From NCBI GenBank assembly GCA_933207985.1, contig OW240912.1, positions 359,793,305 through 359,857,304 on the forward strand: 64,000 nucleotides of DNA. Reading direction: 5' to 3'. The notes below the pieces were generated by a model that searched no databases, was not told the origin of the DNA, and saw only the letters and a program-made list of their open reading frames with translations. A program made the position numbers and the translations under genes. The stretch is from Pelobates cultripes (lineage: Eukaryota; Chordata; Amphibia; Anura; Pelobatidae). This document shows, one piece after another, positions 13,795 to 27,400 of this stretch. How positions within the stretch are numbered: the stretch's first letter is position 1; every line of letters begins with the position of its first letter.

Positions 13795-16700
13795 GATAAC
13801 AATGCATACCTTATGCAGAAACTACAGAGTATGGTGACACACACGAGGAATCCATTTATGACTAATAGCTTTAACAAAAAACAAAACAAAATTGAGCACC
13901 TAATGGGGAAGTGCTGGACCAATTTTTCTGTATTTAGATTGTTGGCCTTTTTTCTGGATTAAGTTGCTGTGTCTTCATAATTTGGTGTGGGGGGGGGGGT
14001 CCTGATCTTTTTCATTAGAAAGTTACTTAAAAGAGAACGAATATAGGATTTCAACTGGTGTGCCTTCCTTACTAGATAAAATTACCAATAAAATGTAAGA
14101 GAAGGATATGAAAGCATCATTGAAATTCATAATCCAAAGTGCAAGAGAAAAGTATTAAATCGGGGATAAAACTAGGACAAGAGGTCACAGCCTAAAACCA
14201 GATGGTGAAATGCTAAAATAAAAAGAACATCATTAATAGGTGGGTAAATTTGCAGGAGGGATGGTAAACATTATACAATAAGTAAACTTCTACAAGTTTT
14301 ATAGACACTGACGTTTTATAGGTCCAGATAATGATTAAAAAAACAAACAAAAAAAAAAAAAAACACACTACTTAAAAGGGAATGGTTCAAGTATGTTAGA
14401 ATGGATTTCAATGCTGCAAAATGAAAATTCCCAAACTTTTTCCCTCTCAGTAGCCATCATGAACAAGCATGTGTCTTGCATTCTGGTTTAGTAAATGTCG
14501 CAATGAGAACTTGCTTAGATGTATTCTCTGCAAATAAATTTGATAGTGGCACTTTATAAAAGGAGAAATAAAAATTTGGCAAGCAAGGTATTTGTGTTTA
14601 TAAAGAAATATCCTGGGGAAGAGATAAACAAGAGACTTAATTCATCTGCGTATTCCCACTGCACAGGTCGCAGATCTATATATAAATAAATAATAATAAA
14701 AAAAATTCCCCCACCTATAACTGGGACAGAGGGCTCATTCACACCCACGCTCCCCGCATGGAACATGATGTTACTCCACCCTATCCTGATTAACGCTCTG
14801 CAAGGATGAAAACCTTTCTGAATTCAGTCTCTCAGTAGGAAACACTGATTCCGCTGTACTGGGATACACAGAGTTTCAAAAACCATCATAGCAGCTTGAA
14901 GGGCACACGACAAGCCTTTATTACCTGCCACATGCTGCAAGATTACATGGTACCTTTCTGGTCGTTATGGGAAGGGGGGGGGGGGAAGAAAAGGAAAGGA
15001 AAAGGAAAGAAAAGGTTTGCATTTGGGCTACTCACCTTTCCCTCACATTTCTTGTGACTGATTATCTTGCAAACTGGAAAACAGTAGCAACCATACAACA
15101 TCATATTCAGTACATCCACATTATGAATAACACATATAATCCATAGACGTTCTATGGTATATATAAAACACCCCTAAAATATACAGTATAGATCACAAAC
15201 CTCTAAATTACAAACACTGGCTGACAGATGGGATGAATGTGGAGCAGATATTCAATGTAAAATACACAATATTGTTAGCAAAAATGGAATGACTGAATTG
15301 AAACAGTTAGAGTCATTTTTTTTAAATTAAATTCATATTGCACAAACGAGCTTACAAACTATGACAAGGTAATAAAGAAACAAGAGAGGAATAACATGTC
15401 AGAGGGGAGAAGGAATTAATGTAAAGTATGCCTATGTTATGATGATAAGCTAATAGAAGTGATGTTTGCAAGAACCAACCAGTGGAAGGAAAGAGTGTGA
15501 GCTGGGTTATGGAGGGGAGGGAACTAAACAGGTAACTACAATGAAAGAAGCTTCTCCCATGAAGATGGTAGGATTTCTTAAAGAGGTCCTGGATGATAAA
15601 GGAAAGCCTGATGGCATGGAGCAGAAAAGGGTCAACGCTCGATAAATCCTGCAGGTGAGAGTTAGCAGTGCGGGAACGAGCAGATGATAGGAGAAGGTCG
15701 CTCACAGAGTGAGGTTTTGTAGGCTAGTGTTAACAGTTTCAAATTGGATCCTGAAGAGTACAGGAAACCAATATATTGATTGTCAAAGTGATGAGTTGTA
15801 GGAGTAGTGATCAGCCAGGTAGAAGAGTCTGGGGGCAGCATTCATTACAGACTGAAGTATGGCAACGCAGGTAGTTGGAAGGCTGAGGGAAACCAGATGC
15901 AGTAGTGAAGTCTGGAAATAATGAGTGCATGATTTAACGTGGATGTTACAGGACTTGGAGACAGACTGGAGGTGAGGAGAAAAGGTAAGAATTGAAAGTA
16001 AGTACAAGGCAGCGAGATTAGGGTGTTGGGGGTAATAGGTGTCATATTGATGTGCAGTGAAATAGATGTGGTGGACTATTTGAGGAGTGATAGATGAGGA
16101 GTTCAGTTTTGGAAAGGCTACATTTTAGGAAATGGGAAGACGTTACATTAGAGATGCAGCACGTGATGCATTCCAGGAGGACAGGAGAGGTTTATAAAAA
16201 GTTACCAAGAACAGCAAAAATGGAGAGTAAAAGAAAACCAAGAAGAGAACCTTGGGGAAAATAAACAGAGATGGGCAGTGGGAAGGAGGTGGCATTAAAT
16301 GAGATGGAAACACTAAATGAGTCTTCAGAAAGATGTGATGAAAACAAGGAAAGAACAGGGTCACAGAGGAAAAGAAGAAAACCGTCAACAGTATCAAAGC
16401 AAAAAAAACAAAAAAAAACAGAAAAAAGTAATTTTTCATAAATATGCAATTAACATTGTCGATAAAATGCAAAACTTTCTTCCATTCTCAGAAAAGGGTA
16501 TTTGACAAAATGACTTCTGCCGACAATTATTATTTATAATATTTATTTTTGGAGCTCCAGCAAGCTCTATAGCACTATTCAATAAATATGTTACATAGGT
16601 AGACCAACACTAAAATAAGCACAGAAATAAATCCTGGTACAGGAACATGTGACAAGAATGCTCTTGGTTTTTCAATTCCTGATTTTTACTTCTTCCAGTT

Positions 16701-19700
16701 CCAACCATAAGCATGCACAAACTGTTTGCCAGGATTTCCCAGGCACACCTTAAAACACGGTGCCAAATTGTCCTCTCTGTCCTCTGCTTACGGCTGTGTG
16801 TCCACTTTTGCATAAAAATTGGTCAGTTTTATGACTAAATACATCTAGTTCCCATAAGAGCTAGAGGTATGGATGTTGTATCGCTTTCTTAATTATAATG
16901 CTTTAACTCAAGTTTGTGACCTCTCACTAGAGACTGCAAAATAACTATTTTGGCTTTATTCTGAATTTCAGACTACTACATAGTAACCTATAAATCCAAA
17001 CCAATAATAAATCAAGGATTTCAGAACTTCTACGTTAGTTTCTCATTGATGTCGCCAGCCTGGTAAAGCATACGCCAATTGACCATCTTCTCAAACACAT
17101 CAATAAAAACGTTTTAATATTTTTACAAAACATTTAGCGGTGCACCAAATTCCACGTTAAAGCTATATGATGGCTCAATAACATGCCACCATCTGGTTAA
17201 TGAGGATGAAATGCTTATTTGCTAATGGCTGTGAATATGTCTAGTTTAGCGAATATTATCCTTGTTTGCATTCGATTCAGTTTTTCCTGGTTAATTTGGG
17301 AAGATTTCCGACCTTCTCTCGGCACAGTTCTCAATAAGCAGCTTCAGGCTGCCCTCAATGTGATTATTCAAAGGTTTCTTTCAGTAGGACAGATTTTCCG
17401 ATTTGTATATATTTGTATTTTTTTAATCCCTGAGCGTAACAGCCATGGAGATAAAAGAAGCCACGCTAAGTTAGCAATCACAGACAATGTTTTGACTTTG
17501 TCCAGAATTAGCAGGACCACAGTCACACACTAAGTGCATTCACTATGTGTGTGTCGAAGTCTCTGTTTTAAATGGTGGCTTGCTTTATTAGGGAAAGCGG
17601 TGATACACATTTCTCACAGATTTGTTGCATTGAGCATATCAATCGTACACATTTAACACTTTTATATTTATGGCCACTATGACAACTTCAAACACAATTA
17701 CTTTATCCCCAATATGTATTATGAACTGGAGAGACAGTTTAACCCCTTAAGGCCACATGACATGTGTGACATGTCAGGATTCCCTTTTATTCCAGAAGTT
17801 TGGTCCTTAAGGGGTTAAGGTGTTTTTGTTTAAAGCCTGAGGTCCAACTGAAGCTACTGTTTATTTAGAAAATTGGGCAGACTAGATAGGCCGAATGGTT
17901 CTTATCTGCCATCACATTCTAGGTTTCTATGTTTCAGTGTCAGGACAACAATTTTGTTAGATAGATTAATGGATCAGAGGTAGATCATTCTAACTATCAC
18001 TATGTGATTAAATATGAAGATTAGTTCTCAAATTGTTCTGTTTGCTACTACTGAGAAAGGACTAGTTTAGGAATTTAAATAAATAAATACAGAGTACTTG
18101 TCTAATATATACCCATTCAACATTTAACAATACTGCTACAGACTCTCTAAACTCAAATATTTTACTGGGTAGGTGTAGATAATAGGATCAATGCTGTGTG
18201 TGGTACTAGGAAGGTGTGGATTATAGGATCCATGTTGTGTGCGGTACTAAGAAGGTGTTAATAGAATCCATGCTGTGTGTAGTACTAAGAAGATGCAGAT
18301 AATAGAATCCATGCTGTGTGCAGTACTGGGAAGGTGTAGATAATAGGATCCATGCTGTGCGCAGTATGAGGAAGGTGTGGATAATGGGATCTATGCTGTG
18401 CGCAGTACGAGGAAGATGCAGATAATAGGGTCCATACGGTGCACAGTTCGAGGAAGGTGCAGATAATGGGATCCATGCTGTGTGCAATACGAGGAAGATG
18501 CAGATAATAGGGTCCATACTGTGCACAGTACGAGGAAGGTGCAGATAATGGGATCCATGCTGTGTGCAATACGAGGAAGATGCAGATAATAGGGTCCATA
18601 CTGTGCACAGTACGAGGAAGGTGCAGATAATGGGACCCATGCTGTGCGCAATGAGGAAGGTGCAGATAATAGGGTCTTTGCTGTAATACTGAGAAGGTGT
18701 GGAAAATAGGGTCCTGTGCGGTGTGTAATACTGTGAAGGAGTGGATAATATGGTCTGTGCTGTCTGTAATACTGTGAAGCAGGGGCGGACTGACCGGTCG
18801 GGCACTTCGGACATGGTCCGAGGGCCCGGCCGGGAGGGGGGCCCGCCACCAGGGCCGCCTTCAGGGGGCCTTGGCGGCAGGGCTGGATTGGGGGCGGCAT
18901 CTGGGGACTTGAGAGGAAGGTGCCACCGGGTGGCCGGCCCAGTGGCACACTGTGATGGGGCTGGCCGCGTTTCATGCTGGAGCCGCCGGACCGGGTGGCA
19001 GCCTCGCCGGTCCACAATTCCCAGCACAGGATGTGGGAACCACAAGGAGCATGACAGAGAGACATGCTCCTCCTCCTTCAGCATTAGTGAGAGGAATGCC
19101 GCCGGACCGGCGAGGCTGCCACCCGGTCCGCGTCCAGCATGAAAATCACGGCTGGCCCCCAGACATGAGAAAGAGGGGGCACATGAGAGATGGGAAGGGG
19201 AGAAAGAGGGGGGGAACAGAGAGATGGGGAGGGGGGAGAAGAGGGGGGAACAGAGAGATGGGGGAGGGGGGAGAAAGAGGGGAATAGAGAGATGGGGAGG
19301 GGGAGAAGAGGGGGGGAACAGAGATGGGGAGGAGAAAGAGGGGAACAGAGACAAAGAGGGGGGGGAACAGAGATGGGGAGGGGGAGAAAGAGGGGAATAG
19401 AGAGATGGGAGGGGGGAGAAAGAGGGGGAACAGAGAGAGGGGAGGGGGGAGAAAGAGGGGAACAGATGGAGGGGAGAAAGAGGGGAATAGAGAGATGGGG
19501 AGAAAGAGGGGGAACAGAGATGGGGAGGGGGGGCAATAAAGAGATGGGGAGAAAGAGAGGGAAGAATGAGACACAGGGGGAGACAGAGACAGAGAGGGAA
19601 GAATGAGACACAGGGAGAAAGAGGGGGAATAGAGAGATGGGGAGGGGGAGAAAGAGACAGAGAGGGAAGAATGAGACACAGGGGGAGAAAGAGATGGGGA

Positions 19701-22700
19701 GGGGGAGAAAGAGACACAGAGAGGAAGAGAGAGGAGAGAGAGACAGGGAAAGGGGGGAGAAAAACAGTGGAAGAGAGGGAGAAAGAGGCAGAGGGGTAAG
19801 AGAGACTGGGAAGGAGGGGGGAGAAAGAAACATACAGCGGGACGGGGGGAGACAAAAAGGCACACAGAAGGGCTGTATATATCACTGGTGGATCCAGGGG
19901 GGCAACGGGGCAATTGCCCCCCCCTCCCCTGTCCGCAGGCACCGTGCGGGCAGGGGAGGGAGGAAGAGAGGACCTGGGAGCTCACCCTGCAGCTCCTCTG
20001 GGTCCTTCTTGCGCAAGCACAGAGCGTTGCCGCGGTTACCATGCCAACATTACCGCTCTTGCAAGAGTCAACTCTAGCCCTGGAGCAACGGGCTAGAGTT
20101 CACTCTCATTGTGACCCCCAGGGATTCCTGGTGGTTGCAGTGGTGAGAGTGAACTCTAGCCCCATAAACACACTGCCCCCACACACACCATACACATTTA
20201 CACACATTGCCTCACACACACACATACACTGCCCACCCATATACACACAGACCCCCATACACAGCCCCCCATACTAACATTGCCACACACATACACACAC
20301 ACTACACCCCCACACACACACTGAACCTTTCACACACATTGCACCACTGCTCCTATTCCCTACTACAGCCCCATATCCCAGCAGACCCCAGGTAAGTTGT
20401 CAAACTGTTCTTAAACGGTTTGACTACTTACTCTGGAGCAGTAGTGGTTATTGTGCATGGATTATTTCTTTAAATAATCTACAAGTGCCCCAGTAGCCAG
20501 CCAGCCAACCCACAGGCTGGCGAGTAGCCAGCCAGTTAGCCAGCCCACAGGCCAGTAGCCAGCCCACAGGCCTACAGCAAGCCACAGGCTTACAGCAAGC
20601 CACAGGCTTACAGCCTGCCAGCCGCAGTCAGCAAGCCCACAGCCTGCCGGCAGTAGCCAGCAAGCCCACAGCCTGCCAGCCACAGCCAGCAAGCACACAG
20701 ACTGCCAGCCAGCAACAGTAATTAAGGTAAGAGGAGCCAACTTGGCCTAGGTATCAGCGAGCTATGTTGTGTTGCTATATTGTGAATAGGAACCAGAGTG
20801 TTGGAGAGACCACCCTCCAGGCCCCATTAGACTCTAGCCTCTGCTAGAAATCCCCTCCATGGCCCATTAGCCCTCAATTGTAGTCTCTACTGGGGCCTGG
20901 AGGCGACTGTTTCCAGCAGGGGATATCTAATGGACGCTGAGATGGCCTCTATTAGAAAGACCCCCTTCCAAGCCTATTAGACTCCATTGTAGTCTCTAAT
21001 GGGGCTTGGAGGGGATTCTTTCTAACACACTCTCTAAAGGACACTGAGATAGCCTCCACTAGAAAGACCCCCCTCCATGGCCCATTAGCCCTCAATTGTA
21101 GTCTCTACTAGGGCCTCGAAGGGCTTATTGCCCTTTTGTTCCTTGTGTCCAAAGATTGTGTAGGGTGTGGCTGGAGGCGGTGCATGGAGGCGGGACAAGG
21201 GTGGCGCTTGCTGCAGAGTATGGGTGGGGCCTGTAAGGGGGCCCTTGATTTATTTTGCCCGGGGGCCCTGAGGGTTCTCAGTCCGCCCCTGCTGGGAAGG
21301 TGTGGATAATATGGTCTGTGCGGTCTGTAATACTGGGAAGGTGTAAATAATGGGATACATGCTGTGAGTAGTAATAAAAAGGTGTGGATAATATGATCCA
21401 TGCTGTGTGTAATACTGTTAAATTATGGCTAATAAGATCCATGCAGTGCATCTGGGAAGGTGCATCTAATAGGATCCATACTTTTAAATTTGTATTAGAG
21501 ATTTAGCAAATTCCATCATAATCCAGTTCAGACAAGGCAAAGCCATGACATAGAAACATGGTGTTCTCCTCTGTAGGTTCTCTCTGTGCGGACTGTTTAT
21601 AACCGTGATTGACAGGGACCTACAATGGAAGTGCCCAGCTGCAGAATGAAGAGATGTACTTGTCTATATTCCATTTTATATTTAAAGCCTCACAAATATT
21701 GAATTGTTAAATAAAGGAAATAAGTAGACACTATTAAAAATCCTGGAATATAACAATTCCACTTTAACAATAGTAAAGGACGTCATTAGAAAATGTGCTG
21801 TAATGGGAAATTACCAGGGTCGAGCTGAAGGTCTTTCATTTATGGTTTACAGGAAGAGTCAGCATAAGCAAGCGGATTCACGTTTCCATGTGACAGGACT
21901 CTGAAACCTAAGCTCCTCACACGCTATACGGATCTTACAATACACACTCACTAGAATTTATACATTTCTGATTTTATCATACCATTTTATTGGTAAGTTC
22001 TACGATGTACTCTGCTACCACCAGCCTTTGCCATTATGGAGTTTTACATCTTCTCATATAAAAGGCAAAGTATTAAGAGATGTTGGGATCTAACAGATTT
22101 TTGTTACATTTTATTAATTTACAACATTCCCAGTGTTCCCCATGGAGTATTACAGCAACTATGAAATAATACAGAATCTCTTTCAATACTGTGACATATC
22201 CCCACATTTTATCAAAGTTCCCCCCACCCACGTAAAAATACGGATTCATTTATTTTCTTTAGGTTTTCCTTTCTTTTTTTTTTTTATTCTTTTTTTTTGT
22301 GTGCGGCAAGTTTCACTCGGCTCGCAGAGCCACATTATGCATGTCAAACAGTACGCACATAATATACAGGCACAATTTTGTTTTTAGTAAGTCTTGGGTT
22401 TCATACTCCGGTATCTTTCTAAGCGAAGTTCTGTGGGTCTAATGGGAATGCTTTAGAAATGACTGTTAATGTGTTAAACTTGGGTACAAGTCTCGGGGGC
22501 AAGTCTGCAATTTAGCTAGGGGGTATTTATGAGGGGGCCACGAGTTTGGACTTTTGTGGCAGGAATGCGCTGGGGCTAAGTTTACACCTCCTGCTCTCTG
22601 TTGTGGCAGGTCTTGTGGGTCGGCAGTATCGGAGGTGGGGGGGGGTGTTATTGCCATGGCTTGGCTTATGGTCAAACCGGGGTCTGTACGTGTCTATGCT

Positions 22701-24373
22701 GAGGTGTGGGCATGAGGGTCACTACTTGGGAGAAGTTAGAAAATAAAACTGAAAACTTAAGGTACAATGGGGGAAGGAAATAGAATGTGTTGGGTATGGA
22801 CTAGCTAATTTCAGTCCTGTGTGTAAGTTTTCCTTTTAAGCTAGCCTAGGGATTGCTATTGCAAATTTATTTTTCTACAGTCTCATCTATATGGCGAACT
22901 TTGGCATCTCAGATATTTGCTGGCAATAATAGAGTATACTCTAATACAATGTGCCTGGCTTTCTATAGTTACATAGGCTGAAAAGAGACATGTGCAACCT
23001 TCCTCACATCTGTTTGCTGTTGATCCAAAAGATGGCAAAAAAAAGCCATTTATTTTTAAAGGTCTATATATTTGTTAAGGTCCATAGCAAGAAAGGGATA
23101 TTTTTTATAAAACAGCAATTCTATCAACACAGACCAGCCATCTCAAATCCAGTTTACAGCTGCACACCAAGAATGCAATTTTTTTTTTTTTTTTTTTGTA
23201 CTGGTTTGCCACAACTGCATAGTTTGGAGATAGCCAGTCAGTGTCCATTTTTAGTAGCTCAAAGCCCAGTAAATGACAAAACAGCTGCACCTGCTATGCA
23301 CAAGAAAAATTAAGAATAGAAACACTGACAGTTGGCACATGACTCCCTATCTATTTACTAATTTAGGATGGTTGCTCAGAGGGAAACCTGCCGTATAGGA
23401 ACAATTTTGGACCTAAACAAAAAGCTCAGACTCATGGTGATGTCATTCCACTTATCTAGAAAAATAATCGAGAGAGTGCTAGCAAGATGTCCACAGCTGT
23501 ATGCATATTAAAGAACTCAATGGCAGCAGTCTAAACAAGAATTCTATTTACACTGGAAGCAGATGAAACAGACTGTATCAGAAATAGAAACCGTTTCACC
23601 ATGTGTGTTGTGTGTGCGATGACCAGAACTGGTATGTTCAGTTTCTTAATATTTCTGGTCTCTAGCTGGCCACAACATATTGGAAATATCCAGAGAAATA
23701 GTGGAGAGAATGCAGATTGCATTTTGTTTACTACACAGAATAGTTTGTAAACCTTCCAACAAAAAAATAATAGAAGGAAACCAGAAAGAAGAGTGACTGT
23801 AAGAGTTTAAAAAAATAAAGTAATTAAAAAAAATATATATTTTTAAAAATTATTCTATCCAGAAATGTAAAGGAATAATTGTTTAAAGCAAGGGTAGTCA
23901 AACTGGTCTCCATTGCCCATTAGTGGGCGGTTTGGGATTTCAGCTGAGGGGTGGAGGGTTCTGCAGAAAATGCCCAGTGGACCTCGATGGCCGTGGACCA
24001 AGGCCGGCAGTGAAGATCCTTTCATCTCCCCTGCTGGCCCATGCAGAGCCAGCCTTGCTGTAAGTCCTACTAGTTCCAGCAGTGGGAGGGAAGGACCTGG
24101 GAGGCTCTGTGTTCCTCCCGCGAGCAGGCTGGTTGGAGCGTTTCTGCGTGTTACCATGGCAATGCTCCGATACAGTGCTGTGCTCACAGGAGGACAGGAG
24201 AATTAGCCTGCAGCCGCAGGAGCTACAAGCTAAAATGAACATGCCACCACTGGACCACCAGGGCTTGCAGCATTATGTCCCCTCTCCCTGCTCTGATAAA
24301 AGACAAAAAGAAGGGAGAGGATAGATTTGCACATCTCACCCACCTACACAAAGCATAGACCCTATGCACCCTT

Positions 24374-24405
<32 letters not shown>

Positions 24406-24406
24406 G

Positions 24407-24445
<39 letters not shown>

Positions 24446-27400
24446 AATAAAAAAGTAGAATAGAAAAAAGGAAAAAATAAATAAATACATATTTAAAAAA
24501 AAAAAAATTTATATATGCACACACACACACACACATATATATATATAAATAAAAAAGTAGAATAGAAAAAAGGAAAAAATAAATAAATACATATTTAAAA
24601 AAAAAATTTTTTGGCTTGTGCTATAAAATTAGTTACTGCGGCACTTGTGGGTGGTAAGGACATCAACAAAGATACAAAAGTGGGCAGTAGGTATTAAAAG
24701 GTACACCCAAGGCACCTACATTTGAGATGCAATGTGTAGGCCAATCTGTTCTTGCGGTTTGGAGCTGGAATGGGAATTCTTTAAGAAATTGTGTGAGCAA
24801 CATAATGGAAAGGATTAATTCCCCCTCTGTCCCCCCCATTTTCCTCTCTTGAATCATACATATTTGCTCTCAATCGCCCTCTTGAAATCCTTATGTCCCT
24901 TTCTTGGGCAAACATTCCAAGTTTATATTGCAAAACAATGTTACGTGACCAAGTCAAAGTGTGTGTTTTGCAATAAATATTTTAAAAATGTAACTAAAGG
25001 TTTGCATATTTGCTGTTTCCCAAACCAGTCCTCAAGACCCACCAACAGTCCAGGTTTTGTCAGTATCTCAATTGGAATAAAACAGAAACATTCATAAATT
25101 CTGGATTGTTGGCGGATGGTGGGCCATAAGGACTGGTTTGGGAGCCACTTGTCTCGGACAATGCACGTATCCTGTTATGGAGTTACAAGAGAATGTAAGG
25201 TTATTTTCTCACTAAAACAATGAAAACAGCCCATGTTTACAGAGCATAGGTCCTGAGAAATGGAATTAGTATCATTTTTATTCAATGCTTATAAAAGGAG
25301 TTCCAAAAGAACATGAAAAAAAACAAAACACAAACAAACAGGTGGCACAATAAATCAGAGTACTAGGTCATCTTTAAAACTTGGTAAGGAACACTACACG
25401 GTCTGACCCCGAGTGACCACACAGAGTTATTCTGCTTTCAGAGTAAAAGCGCATTCTTTTGGTTTTACACAATATGATTGATTAGTTCTTAAAGTTGGTG
25501 AAAACCTCATTATTATTATAGATTCTTTTCAACTTCTCACTTACATAATCAATTTCTGCTGTTAAATACCCCAAATAAATTTAAAGTGTACATACATGTC
25601 TCAGTTATATGTATATTTCCAGACTGACATCCATTTAACGGATTCCTTAAGGTGACCCCAGGTTCTTACCTCGACTTCAGAATGTTAAAAGCACATTAAC
25701 TATAGTAGGTTATTACACGAAGAAAAAGCAATCTCCCCATAGAAATATGGAATGTGATTATATTATCTAACATGCCAAGCCTCCCTTCTGGTATTAATCT
25801 CCTCTTTCCCTATAATTCATCTGAAATCTCACTTTGCCTTTTAAACTACACATTTTGAGGATAGCCAAACATAAGAGATAACACTGCAAAGTGATGGGAG
25901 ACATGCAATAAAGTCTGTAAATGTAACTAAATGACAAACAATTACTCCATACTTTGTTCTTATGGCCAACTGTGTGCGCTGAGAGAAATGCATTGAAAAA
26001 CCAAACTTACTGAAAAAGGCAAAGCTTCATAGGTCAAAAAAAAAAAAAATGCTGAAAAAAAATCCAGTTAGGCAACTTTGTCCTAAAGAGCTAATCTAAG
26101 TACAATAACCACTACAACCCATTTTAGTAGATATGGTACTAGCAGACTACTTGCACAAATCGCCCAAAGCGGAAGGTCCCCAGGCACTGCAGGCAGGGCC
26201 GGATTAAGAGCACGCCCGGATTAAGAGCACGCTGGGCCTGGTGCTGACAATTACGATGGGCCTAATTATAGAATCTTATCGACCACAAACAGTCATTCCT
26301 CCCAAGCGTCATGTATCTAATGGAGATGGTGCTGGAGGAAAACTCATAGGATGCAGCTATAAGAAAAAACACAATCTATGCTAATCTCTCTAATTTATGC
26401 TTTCATCTTTCAAGTAAATCCATAACCCCCAACGGCAGTGTCCAGTGAAACAGGAAGTCAATGGGCGGGGTAAAAGGGTGGGCCACTGGTGCGAATCATG
26501 TGACCAGACCTGCCAAAAGAGGAGAACATGCCCGAAAAGGGGGCATGTTTGTCCAAAGAATTTGAAGGACAGCCTGCCCGCCAATCCTGCAGGCTGTCCA
26601 AATAAGGGCATACTATGCAGGCAGCACCCTGTGCTTGACATAAATGCATCTAATGATGCGCTCACTCCATGCTTTCTAAGGACTGTCCCCTAGCACTCGC
26701 TGCTCCACTTGTCTCCTTACCTTCTTACCAGCAGACAGAAGTTTCTGGTATATATTCTGAGACAGAGAAAAGGTGTATGTAGTGAGTGTAGAAGAAAGGG
26801 GACATGCCACAGTGTTAGAGAGACCAACGTCTGCATTACCTAAACTAATTTTATTGTCAGCCAGTCCACACAAGTTTTATTCCCATACATCCCTCTTAAG
26901 CTTCCAAACTTAAAGGGACACTATAGTCACCAGAACAACAACAGCTTATTGTATTTGTTCTGGTAAGAAGAGTCATTCCATTCAGGCCTTTTGCAGTAAA
27001 CACTGTCTTTTCAGATGGCTGCTGGAGGTGCTTCCTGGGGCAGCACTGCCTAGTGTGCAGCACTGCCATTCAGTGTCTCCACCCTCTGCATGCAGACACT
27101 GAACTTTCCTCATAGAGATGCATTGATTCAATTTATCTTTATGAGGAGATGCTGATTAGCCAGGGCTATGTTGGACTTGTGCTGGCTCTGCCCCTGATCT
27201 GCCTAGTTGACAGTCTCAGCCAATCCTATGGGGAAGTATTGTAATTTGCTCAGACCACCACTTCTGATGTCAGCAGACAGTCGGTTCAGAGGCAGACCCA
27301 GCAGCTGCAGACTTGAATACAAGTTTTATTTTACTATACTTAGGGAGGCAAGAAGGGGCCAGGGTGGTGGTTTTAACATAATAGGGTCAGAAATACATGA

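Larger units (their letters stand above)
18780..21291. mobile_element. Non-autonomous hAT element inserted in the minisatellite
   Basis: Termini CAGGGGCGGACTGA and its exact inverse TCAGTCCGCCCCTG (14 bp). Flanked by ctgtgaag (18772-18779) and ctgggaag (21292-21299), an 8-bp target duplication with one mismatch, as hAT elements produce. No transposase frame; the interior is filled by GC-rich inverted segments (18800-19140), a polypurine tract, CA-rich DNA and two minisatellites. Confidence 0.85.

Noticed and set aside
18221..19942. Open frame of 573 codons on the minus strand (and overlapping frames of 298, 259 and 224 codons)
   Set aside because: The translation is Ser/Pro/Leu repeats from the polypurine tract plus a periodic peptide from the 41-bp minisatellite, and it crosses the hAT border. 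Not a gene.
19190..20077. Plus-strand frames rich in Gly, Arg and Glu (138 and 146 codons)
   Set aside because: Translation of the GA-rich simple repeat.
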